Of a stretch of DNA of 64,000 nucleotides, positions 54,246 through 63,026 are shown piece by piece; the stretch's first letter is position 1; each line of letters opens with the position of its first letter. The notes below the pieces were generated by a model that did not search any database, was not told the origin of the DNA, and saw only the letters and a program-made list of their open reading frames with translations. Origin of the DNA: Bremia lactucae (taxonomy: Eukaryota; Oomycota; Peronosporomycetes; Peronosporales; Peronosporaceae); assembly GCF_004359215.1 (NCBI RefSeq), contig NC_090617.1, positions 1,390,824 through 1,454,823 on the forward strand. Reading direction: 5' to 3'. The position numbers were made by a program, and so were the translations under genes.

Positions 54246-55661
54246 TTAACCCTGAAACGGAATATTATTCTGTTGCATAAAAGCAAGTAACAGTTGCCGT
54301 TCATTCGGTGGGAGTAAATCAAGTTTCTCCGTCGTCATATCTCGTGCGAGTTCCGCGATGGCATCGTAGGGTCCAGGAGATGGCGATTCGGAAACTTTAA
54401 CGCGCTTCGAAAGATCGTTATCGCCTGGTGTCGGCATCAGTCCATATTGTTCACCTGGAAACGGCCTTTTGGCTAAACGGGGGTCGCGTCCTGCACGCCG
54501 AGGGTCACGATTCGGATGCGCCAAGTTACTACTGGGCGGTCCATTGGAACCCGCGGGTGTTGGTATTAATCCAATCTGAGCCTGAGTGTGCATAGGACTC
54601 GTTGACGGAAGAACAGCTCCTGGCCTGCCATTCATCGCAACGTTTGACGCTTGAGTTGTCAAAGGTCCGGGTCGTGCACTCCAACGCGTACCCCCTCCCG
54701 GCTTGACTGGCCCAGTACCGGGTGGTGCCATACCTAAAATACCAGACCCCATGGGCCCACCCATTGGTGGACGTGGTGGTGGCGGCATCATTCTAGTAGC
54801 GACGGGAGGCGGTTGAGTAATCGTAGGAGGAGGAGCCAAGAGGACTGGTTGGGTTTCGGTCGACGAAGGAATCGTAATTTGCAATGTCTTAAAGCTTTGG
54901 ACAATGGCATGAGTAAGAGCAGGATTGGCCATGAGGATACTTTTCGTCACGTCAGGCTTTTGTCGAGCGTGTTCTTTTAATTGCAACAACATATCGTAGA
55001 GCTTGATAGGGCCTAGCCGTGTAATTGCCGACTCAATCGCATTAATGGCCATCTCACCCGTAATCATACCTTCGGCTCCTCCGTTTCTAAAGTTGCCGGC
55101 CGCAATGTTAACTCCAATTCGTTGCGTATGAGTGTTTGCATCGTGACGCTTTCTATCGACACTGCTAGACTTGTCGCCACCGTCGGCAAAGTCGACACGA
55201 AGATTGCGGCCACTAACCTCGTACCCATTGAGGTTACGCATCGCACTTAATGCTGTTGCTCCATCCGCGTACTCGCAAAAGCCGTAACCTTTGGGTTTAC
55301 CACTTTCTCGGTCCGTCACGAGGCTGTTATGTCATAAGTGTCGTTGATACATAACATTCTTATACAGTCGATAATTAAATTATTTGGTAGCTTGAACGAA
55401 CCGAAAATTTATCACGGCACCAGCTTCTGAGAAAATTTCCTTTAGCATGTCTTCTGTGACATCGTAGGGAATGTTTCCAACTATTAAATTACACAATAGG
55501 AAGGCAAGTGAAAAGACGTTAGACATGACGAAACATTCAAAGCAGTAAAAACAATGCGAATGATTTCGAACGATGCAGACAAGAAGATGATGCACGAGCT
55601 AGGACGTACCAAAAACGCTGCGCTCCTTGGCGGAGCTGGCGCGCGACTTATTATTGATCAT
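54246..55661 (-). CDS. CSTF2: Cleavage stimulation factor subunit 2 (CstF-64), three exons
   Basis: RNA-binding subunit of CstF that recognises the U/GU-rich element downstream of poly(A) sites. Exons 55661-55610, 55480-55402 and 55323-54246, split by introns of 129 and 78 bp, join in frame to 402 residues. One RRM at about 14-95: RNP2 is VFVGNIPYD, spanning the first splice site, and RNP1 is KPKGYGFCEY. The hinge domain follows (AINAIESAITRLGPIKLYDM then LLQLKEHARQKPDVTKSIL). A Pro/Gly-rich middle has TQPPPVATRMMPPPPRPPMG. The short C-terminal helix bundle that binds Pcf11 is LDLLPPNERQLLLAFMQQN. The first exon codes only 17 residues, so the RRM is complete only after splicing. A poly(A) polymerase gene lies 5 kb away; chance is the simplest reason. 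Confidence 0.92.
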
Positions 55662-56019
55662 GTGGTTTGGTTCCAATGCCTCAATTTCCAATAAACATTT
55701 TTTTTAGCAGTGAAAGTGAGAATTATTTACACTTATATAGTGTCTGAAAGTTGCATGTTTTAATAACTAAAAGCAAGCGATTTAGCGCTTGACAAATCGA
55801 GCTCCATTTAGCAGCTTTTTTTTGGTAGAACTCCCAAATTACGGCCTCAGCCTATAAAATGATCCAAGAGCCGGTATGTACTTACTTTTTTCTTTTAATA
55901 TATTAGCATACAGACACGGCCAGACCAATTGCTTTCCTTGAAAAAAGCTCTCAATAAATGTGTAAAGAGCCAAATTGGGTCGACCGCTACTTTTTGTTTG
56001 CTAAATTGTTAATGGACTT
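55662..56019. other. Spacer between CstF-64 and the EHD-like gene
   Basis: 358 bp with the CstF-64 promoter side. TTCTCACTTTCACTGC on the minus strand is a weak initiator candidate. No gene. Confidence 0.45.
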
Positions 56020-57546
56020 TCATTCGAGGGTGGAATTAAACATCAATGGAAGCTCTGTCGGCATGATTTCGCCTTCTTTTGCCAAGGAGCTGCGATGCAT
56101 GGCCACAGCGAACTCATCCGCATTTAAACTCCCAGTCTTTGACTGATCGGCGAGATCCCCAACAGTCTGTAGTGTATCTTGCAGCTTTTCTTCCCATTGC
56201 TTTCTACCACCCAAGCTCGCAAATGGATTCTTGCTCGAATTACAAGTGCTTTCAGTAGTTTCTTTTCCATCACTGTTACCGCGCGTATGCATTGGCAGAG
56301 AGCACATCAACGCCGGAATATCCTTCGTAAGCAAATCATCAATCATTTGTAATTCCCGTGCTTTTAAAAAGGGGAATTTGGTGAATTTGCGGTCAGAACA
56401 TTGAAGTACAAACGCATCGATTGGTGGAAAATCACCCGGTGGCAAATGATACTTCTGCTGAATATCGCGAAAGTTTTCGGCCATCTTGTCTAGCAACTCG
56501 CGCTGCTTTTTTTCCTGCCCAAATATCGCAGGCATCTGTGTACGTAGATATCCTAGAATGCAAGCATGAACCTTGACAAGGCGTGCACGTTTTACCAATT
56601 CATTGACCTTACGAACAGCAGCATGCTGCGGTAGAGCTTGCAACTCGTGGAGTAGATCTCGCTCTTCAGCATCAAAAAGGGCCTCCGGAGTACTACTACT
56701 ATTCTTCTCCCCGTGATTTTGGCGTGGCTGAGACCAAAAGGAGCCTAAATATACACGCATGACTTCAGGTGTCTTTACAACTTTTCCGAGCGACCACATG
56801 AGGGCTCCGTAAACGCGCAATAAACGTTGCTGGTCCACTTGATCGGCCTTGTTAAGTACACAACGGACCTTCTCACTATGTCCTTGCAATATTTCAATCA
56901 CACGCTGAAACTCGTCGGAAATATCAAGTTTATGGGCATCAAAGAGCAATAGAATCAGGTCCGAACGTTCGGCAAACCAACGCGCTACTTGTGTAAAGTC
57001 ATACCCGCGTGCAATGCGTTGTTTTTCTCCGCTTAAAATGCCTGGGGTATCCACGATAGTTAGCTCCTTTAGCAACGGAGCAGGAAGTTGTGCGACCTCA
57101 AATTTATTGAGAAAGGCGGTCCCAAACATGGACAAACCACCAAACGGCAAGTCGGGAGACACACAGGCTGCGTTGCCAGGGATCGTACGCTCTTCTTCTT
57201 CGTGCATCACGGCAACAAAGCGATCCGTCGTAGGCTCGGGACCAACGCGTTGGCCAGGAAATGGCCGACCCAAGAGGTACTCAATGAACGAAGTCTTGCC
57301 GACCGAGTATTGTCCAATCATCAAGACCTGTGGTTTTGCTTTAAAGTCGCCATCACTCAGCAAGGGTGAGTGAAAGTCTTCAAAATTGTAGCGCTTTTCA
57401 AGCGGTCTTAACTTCGTGGCATATAGTTTCTTGAGACCATTAATGACCTCACGACTCTTTGCGGCACTGTCAGTTTTGGCATCACCTCGGTGGGGATTCT
57501 TTCCGCTATTGCTAAGAACGGATTGAGATCGCTGAAGTCGGGACAT
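56020..57546 (-). CDS. EHD-like dynamin-family GTPase with a partial EH domain
   Basis: Membrane-remodelling ATPase/GTPase of the Eps15-homology-domain (EHD) family, acting in endocytic recycling in other eukaryotes. 508 residues, no introns. N-terminal EHD helices (VINGLKKLYATKLRPLEKRY), P-loop GQYSVGKTS (78-86), VGPEPTTDRF switch region, VDTPGIL (165-171) and NKAD (232-235). Then the helical membrane-binding part (GSFW; KVNELVKRARLVKVHACILG; YLRTQMPAIFG), the long helix and the KFTKFP segment before the linker. The C-terminus has NPFASLGG and then only the second half of an EH domain: LADQSKTGSLNADEFAVAMH. In typical EHDs the EH domain has about 95 residues with two EF hands; here the first hand is missing. 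Confidence 0.9.
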   Translation of the reverse strand: MSRLQRSQSVLSNSGKNPHRGDAKTDSAAKSREVINGLKKLYATKLRPLEKRYNFEDFHSPLLSDGDFKAKPQVLMIGQYSVGKTSFIEYLLGRPFPGQRVGPEPTTDRFVAVMHEEEERTIPGNAACVSPDLPFGGLSMFGTAFLNKFEVAQLPAPLLKELTIVDTPGILSGEKQRIARGYDFTQVARWFAERSDLILLLFDAHKLDISDEFQRVIEILQGHSEKVRCVLNKADQVDQQRLLRVYGALMWSLGKVVKTPEVMRVYLGSFWSQPRQNHGEKNSSSTPEALFDAEERDLLHELQALPQHAAVRKVNELVKRARLVKVHACILGYLRTQMPAIFGQEKKQRELLDKMAENFRDIQQKYHLPPGDFPPIDAFVLQCSDRKFTKFPFLKARELQMIDDLLTKDIPALMCSLPMHTRGNSDGKETTESTCNSSKNPFASLGGRKQWEEKLQDTLQTVGDLADQSKTGSLNADEFAVAMHRSSLAKEGEIMPTELPLMFNSTLE

Positions 57547-58238
57547 GGTTGAGCAAGTACAAATCGATCCGTCTTTTTAAGATGTGAATTGGCTAAAAAA
57601 CCATCCATGATGGCAAGAGTGATGGTCTTCTGTAGATGGAGTGTTGGCTTCCTCCTTTTTCGCTGTTGCGTTTTCAAGCCAAAAAAAATATTAATACAAT
57701 ATGCAAGCCCGTACTTGCCTCTTTTTTTTAATAAATCCCTTTTCAAGCTGCATGGGTGGTAGATTATTAAACGCGAGAAGGCCTCGAAGCTTCAGCACGT
57801 TCTAATCTTGCTTCTTGCTCTTGAATATCCGGGACCCTTGGAAGTTATTTGCGTTTCAAGCAAAAGTACCTCTTACCTATCGAGACTGCTTTCTTTCAAT
57901 CACATTTACGTAAGTTTACAATTCAAATCGAAGACATTAAATTAGAACATGAGAGCTTTTCGTAAAGGCTAAATATCGTAAAAACATTGACATCCTCTAT
58001 CTAAGCGCTTATTCGTAATTCCAGAGCTAAGGAATTCTCGGTGTCTAAAGGAATGCACTGCATATTTATTCGTATATTTCGTATGCCTTTGTACGTGGTA
58101 ATCGTCCTATCAATATTCTAGTCCTCTTCACTCGAAAACAAGGCAAAAAAAATCGACATTTAATGCCATTTTTTTTCTTTTAACTATCTTACAAACCGCG
58201 AGCTTTCATTTAACACAGCGGCATCTTTGCCACATATT
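57547..58238. other. Intergenic, no gene seen
   Basis: About 0.7 kb, promoter side of the EHD-like gene and 3' flank of the OTU gene (same strand). The frame 57408-57746 is out of frame with EHD and has no recognisable similarity. Confidence 0.45.
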
Positions 58239-59741
58239 TTAGCACACCGTCGCAACCAAACGACCTTGACGAAAGACCTTCTTGCTTGACTTTTTAATCT
58301 CCACAGCACGCGGAAGTCGCGAATTAATCTCGACTTCAGAGACCGAATCAAGTACTGGCAACGACAACGAAACCTGTTTCATCGTTGGAGACAAAGGCGT
58401 TGCAACCACCACGGTAGACTCCGGATTCACCTTTACATTCAAACTCGTCGAGACCTCTTGAAGCAACGATATCGCAGCGGCGCTGGAACGACGGCGTTTG
58501 CCGCTATTAAACATAGCACGACGCGGAAGCCGAACAGGAAGCTGGGGAGCTTTCTTGCGTCCTTGAAAGACGACTTCAGGTTCTTCCTCCGTCTGTAGTA
58601 ACGCTGTAGGCTTTGCTAGCGTCACTGTGTTTGCCGTCGTTCCTTTCGAAGGCAAACGCTTGAAATTCGGAGACGAGTTGGACTCCAAGAGTACAATTAA
58701 AGGAGCTACGGGGTTTACAACCGACTGCACCAATTCCGGTTGGAAAAGCACAACTCCAGCGCTGTTTTTTATCAATGAATCGACTTTCGTAGACAGCGAC
58801 GGTGGAGTCGGAGCTGGGGTCGTGGGTCTCGGTACAGGAGGTAATGGTCGTACCTTGGGCTTGATAAGAACCTTTTCAAGCTCGTTCTCGACACTTTTAC
58901 TGTCTGTACTGGTCTTGGGGGCATCGGGCACGGGCTTCCGGCCATAGGCCCCTTTAAGACGACCTCGATGCTCTCGATTTCCATCAAAAGGTCGACTATG
59001 GAGCGAATTGGGCCTCGTTCCGTCGACATACGGAAGCTGGGTACTTAACAACACTCGAGATTCCGCCGATGCTCTTGATAATGCCACGACTCGTTTACAG
59101 AGACACAAGTCCGTACATCCATGCTGAGGTTCTCGGTCGCGGTCTTTTACACGAAGACTTGTAAAGTACTCTTGTTTTAGCAACAAATTAATTGTCTTGC
59201 CTTCCTTCTTTTTCAACGACTTAACACTGTCAATCTGAAGCCGTTTTATCGGACCAATGTGCACAATAATGTCAATTCCTAGTAACCGAGATGCCGCAAC
59301 AAGCTCCAAGTGGCCACCCCATTCGCCTGCTTCCCGTAGACGGGCACAATACTCCTCGACGCCTCTTCCTTTTAACAATGGCGTAAAGAATGCACGTTTG
59401 AGATCAATAAAGTCCACGAGGCGACGACGTAATTCCAAGTGGCGCCGGTCGTGGCCATAGAGCTGGTCACTAAGCGCTCGAAAGAGACAATTGCCATCTT
59501 TTCGAATAGACACGACATCCCACCCGAGACGGTGGTAATGGCGCTGGTATTGGTCCACACTGACCCACTTGGCATCGCGAAACGTGACCGAGTAGTCTAC
59601 GACGGTCAAATGCTCGTACGTGATACTAGGGGGCGCGTACGTCTCCATGGTCGTGTATTGGCGATTAGCGCGGCGTGAGATGGTTCGGACGGTTCCGTGA
59701 TTGCGCTTCCGTGCGTGGTTTCGGAGCCACGAGAGCGACAT
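58239..59741 (-). CDS. OTU-domain protein (OTUD3-like), catalytic His apparently replaced
   Basis: OTU proteins are cysteine proteases that remove ubiquitin. 500 residues from the ATG at 59741; the frame is open to an ATG at 59918, but those 59 residues look unlike protein-coding sequence, and a third ATG is at 59648. OTU domain at about 60-200: GWDVVSIRKDGNCLFRALSD carries the Asp and the catalytic Cys (about 85), then LRRRLVDFIDLKR and AGEWGGHLELVAASRLLGID. Where family members have H-Y-x-S-V-R, this one has EYFTSLR (codon TAC at 59168-59166), so the expected His is Tyr. The C-terminal 300 residues are disordered, Pro-rich in the middle (PLPPVPRPTTPAPTPP), and basic at the end. No introns. 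Confidence 0.85.
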   Translation of the reverse strand: MSLSWLRNHARKRNHGTVRTISRRANRQYTTMETYAPPSITYEHLTVVDYSVTFRDAKWVSVDQYQRHYHRLGWDVVSIRKDGNCLFRALSDQLYGHDRRHLELRRRLVDFIDLKRAFFTPLLKGRGVEEYCARLREAGEWGGHLELVAASRLLGIDIIVHIGPIKRLQIDSVKSLKKKEGKTINLLLKQEYFTSLRVKDRDREPQHGCTDLCLCKRVVALSRASAESRVLLSTQLPYVDGTRPNSLHSRPFDGNREHRGRLKGAYGRKPVPDAPKTSTDSKSVENELEKVLIKPKVRPLPPVPRPTTPAPTPPSLSTKVDSLIKNSAGVVLFQPELVQSVVNPVAPLIVLLESNSSPNFKRLPSKGTTANTVTLAKPTALLQTEEEPEVVFQGRKKAPQLPVRLPRRAMFNSGKRRRSSAAAISLLQEVSTSLNVKVNPESTVVVATPLSPTMKQVSLSLPVLDSVSEVEINSRLPRAVEIKKSSKKVFRQGRLVATVC

Positions 59742-61202
59742 AACGCACGACTTTTTCAAAAAGATGCTGCCCGCAAAAGGCTTGGATTTTTCACAAATGC
59801 CGAAAACAATTCGAAAAAGACGATCGACACATTGAAAAAAAGGCGAGCGGGAAAGGCTTGAAATGGGCGGACCAGGCAACAAAAAAAGCCGGCAGATGTC
59901 GAAATGTGAGAGGCACATTACGAGGTTTTCAGTTCAATGAAGTCGCGAGGTGTTAGGAGAGTGTCGATAGGCCAGATGGTCCGGTGCTACTAATAAAACT
60001 GCCGTGGTATCGATACTGGTCGTAGGTTGAAGAGTGGACTCAAAGAGCATGAATCGTGGACTTGAATGCCACTTTACGATCGATTTGGAAAGTTAAAGAC
60101 TTTTGTGTCGACATGCGAAGAGCGCCTATTTGTCCTGTCGAGACGTTTGTCTGTTGAAAAGCCATCTTGAGCATTTCAAGATAGAACGCACGTAAAAACT
60201 ATAAAATAACAGGTCGTAAGAGGCTGTGCTCAATTCTCTAAGAACAGCATGTCATCCTTGAGTTTTGAACTCTTTGTCAAAAATGAATATTTTGTGTGTG
60301 CCCAGTTCTTGCTAAAATTCTTTTTTGTTTTTTTATAAATTGTTGACGCGTCGCAGTACCACCAAATTTCAGTGATGTGGCAACTTCAACTCTTGATTCT
60401 ATGGAAAAATATTCAGCACATAATCTACAGTAAGAACGTTCGCTGAATTGATTTAAAAATTATAAGAAAGTATATGATCCATTAAATTAAATTAACGTTT
60501 TTTAATTCAATCAGCTGTCCGATTACATCCTTTTCGATAAAACAGCTCTTACTATTCAAGCGTCACGCTATTTTTTTAAGATAATCCCACATTCACTTGA
60601 CGTCACGATTATTTTAAAAATTACAGTTCACTTGATTACCTGGTTGAGCTAACTCCATCCTAATTAAAATTGATAAAGTACCCCACAGTTCTTTGCTTAT
60701 ATAAGCAGCCACAAGTTTGATAAATGCCTTGTATTTTTTCGTTTCGTATTATTTACTCGATCGTTATACGTGATGTTGTGGCCCCTTCAAGAATAAGTTG
60801 CGTCTTATGTGTAGCGTAACCCACAAATACGTCATGGCTTGCATAGAGAGATGATACATAAACGAGGATTTAGCATTACCTCCAGCTGCGAAGATAAGCA
60901 GTTATTCCTACTTTGTGATGCGATTTCTTGATTCAAGAATCACCAATCAACACCACTTTGTGGCGAGAATTGTCCAAGCTGCTAGGCAGCGACGTCAATA
61001 TAGCCACCATTGGTGGCTAGAAGTTTTGATTAAATACATTCACTAGCACTAAGATTCGACTTTCCACCATTTCGGTGTCTATTTTTCTTTAACGCCATGT
61101 GGCGCCAAACTCAGGATCAAATGGATAATTACGTCTATTTTTGTTTTAAATGTTATGAATAAGCTTTGCAAGTAAAAGCGCTATGCGTGACGTTTCACGC
61201 AG
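59742..61202. other. Intergenic, no gene seen
   Basis: About 1.45 kb from the OTU start to a family B LTR. Contains short AT-rich direct and inverted stretches (60450-60660) but no recognisable gene. Confidence 0.45.
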
Positions 61203-61628
61203 TGTAACGGGGTGTATCGTTACATGAAATAAACACTTAAAGGTTGTTGATTAATATATTATTCAAAAGGTAGATAGTATTTGGAGAATATTACTTTCAT
61301 AAGTAATAATCGGAAAGCTTATCCTTTGGTAGACGATATATGCCATCATATCTACTTGCTCCGCGGTCCGCGCGCAGAGAGAGAGATAAGAATTTATTAC
61401 ATGTTTTGTATTAGTATATAATTAAGTTAGTGTTAAAAAGATAGAAACAGAAGAACTTAATTATATCAAAGACAGTTTACTTTTAACCCTCTTTAAGGCA
61501 AGTGCTTTAAAGAGAGTCTTTCTCTGCACTTACTAGTGTACGTGAAGTGACGTGAGGAACCACTCGCACTGAAGCAGTGCGAAGTGGACCTGTACTGAAG
61601 CAGTACAAGTCGGCAGTGCCCAGTTAAA
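61203..61628 (+). repeat. LTR, family B, with primer binding site
   Basis: TGTAACGGGGTGTATCGTTAC to GTGCCCAGTTAAA, the most regular family B LTR in the window. No purine tract on its left, and TGGTAGCACTTTGTAGTCC at 61631 on its right, so it is a 5' LTR. Its leader continues only to about 61705, where a family D LTR starts. Confidence 0.8.
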
Positions 61629-61705
61629 CCTGGTAGCACTTTGTAGTCCGTCCAAGAACCACAGTTTTATCATCTAAACAGACATATTAGATGATAATGG
61701 AGATA

Positions 61706-62146
61706 TGTAGGCGGGCACGTCGTAATGCGGCCACGCTCTACTTAGACACACACCCTAGCACAGCGAGGAAGAGGTTCAACCTGCTTCTCTTGCGTGCAGT
61801 GAGGTAGTTGTGGTGGGCGCGCAAGCAACCTCACTCAACACACTAAGTGCTCTGATTAAGTGTCGTCACGGGAGCGGTAATCCGTCTCCTCGTGCGCACT
61901 TAACAAGTAGGAAGTAGTTTTCAGACTGATTTTTTATTTAATAGAATTAAATATAAATACCTGTTTTTACCAATTAAAATGCTATCTCTATAGATAACCT
62001 TTAATATGTATTGCGAGCGTATCTTTCTAGATGCCTCGCGTAACGGATGACGCTAGCCGTCATCACGGAAATTGACCACCCCCTTAAGTACACCAAGTGT
62101 AGTTAACGGGGACTGTGTAACATTAGAGCAACTTTAGCCCGTTACA
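61706..62146 (-). repeat. LTR, family D, inverted
   Basis: Reverse complement of the right family D LTR: starts TGTAGGCGGGCACGTCG and ends CTTTAGCCCGTTACA. On its right CCACCCCCCTCTTTAAG is a purine tract on the minus strand, so this is the 3' LTR of a minus-strand element whose body runs into the gap. It is about 95 bp shorter than its partner. Confidence 0.8.
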
Positions 62147-62266
62147 CCACCCCCCTCTTTAAGAACACATTTACATTTTTAAATTCTTTAAAGAGGAGAG
62201 AGGAACTGCGAGCAGCTTTACGCGCCGCTAGTTCACTCGATCACTCTAGCGTACGTGTTTCCATAC
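62147..62266 (+). other. Start of an antisense Ala-rich frame, family D, cut by the gap
   Basis: On the plus strand, opposite to the minus-strand element, an uninterrupted frame from about 62175 to the gap includes EELRAALRAASSLDHSSVRV. This resembles the Ala-rich starts next to the family A (4.65 kb) and B (28.6 kb) 3' LTRs. No ATG is visible before the Ala-rich part. Too short for certainty. Confidence 0.4.
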
Positions 62267-62366
62267 NNNNNNNNNNNNNNNNNNNNNNNNNNNNNNNNNN
62301 NNNNNNNNNNNNNNNNNNNNNNNNNNNNNNNNNNNNNNNNNNNNNNNNNNNNNNNNNNNNNNNNNN
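62267..62366. other. Assembly gap, exactly 100 N
   Basis: 100 N between two family D LTRs in opposite orientation. A round 100 usually marks a gap of unknown size, so the true distance, and whether the two sides are really adjacent, cannot be read from the sequence. Confidence 0.95.
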
Positions 62367-62367
62367 C

Positions 62368-62901
62368 TGTAATGGGCTAAAGTTGCCCAAATGTTATACA
62401 GTCCCCGTCAAGTACGTTTGGTGTACTTAAGGGGATGGTTAATTACTAAAAAATAGTAATTAGACCCAACACTCGGGTGTGGTGCACATTTGTGACCAAC
62501 CCTTGTGGATGTGATGCACATGGGTGCATTCACATTAGGAGGGATGACGCCCAGCGTCATCCGTTACGCGAGGTATCTATAAAGATACGCTCGCGATACA
62601 TATTAAATGATATCTATAGAGATAACAATATTAATTGGTCAAAATAGGTATTTGTATTTAATTCTATTAAATATAAATCTGTCTAAAAACTACTTCCTAC
62701 TTGGTAAGTGTGCACGAGGAGACGGATTACCGCTCCCGTGACGACACTCAACCAGAGTTCTTAGTGTGTTGGGTGAGGTCGCTAACGCGCCCACCACAAC
62801 TGCCTCACTGCACGCAAGAGAAACAGGTTTAACCGCTTCCTCGCTGTGCTAGGGTGTGTGTTTAAGTAGAGCGTGGCCGCATTACGACGTGCCCGCCTAC
62901 A
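62368..62901 (+). repeat. LTR, family D, 5' copy
   Basis: TGTAATGGGCTAAAGTTGCC to GTGCCCGCCTACA, 534 bp. Compared with the inverted copy it has an extra block at about 62440-62545 (includes ACCCAACACTCGGGTGTGG and TGGATGTGATGCACATGGG). It is followed by a primer binding site and the intact gag. Confidence 0.85.
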
Positions 62902-62903
62902 CT

Positions 62904-62922
62904 TGGTAGCACTTGAAATCCT
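62904..62922 (+). promoter_or_regulatory. Primer binding site, family D
   Basis: TGGTAGCACTTGAAATCC begins three bases after the LTR end. Its first eight bases are complementary to TGCTACCA, the 3' end of initiator tRNA-Met in many eukaryotes. Confidence 0.5.
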
Positions 62923-63026
62923 TCCCACGACCCGCATCTCTGCGTGTGTACGTGAGGATGAGCCTCAATATTGATTGGGCTCATTTTCCCCACCTCTCCG
63001 AACATCATCGGGAGGTGGCAGGGCTA

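Noticed and set aside
59742..59918. N-terminal 59 residues of the OTU frame as part of the protein
   Set aside because: Cys/Phe/Leu-rich with no family similarity; an ATG at 59741 gives a more natural start. Cannot be excluded without transcripts.
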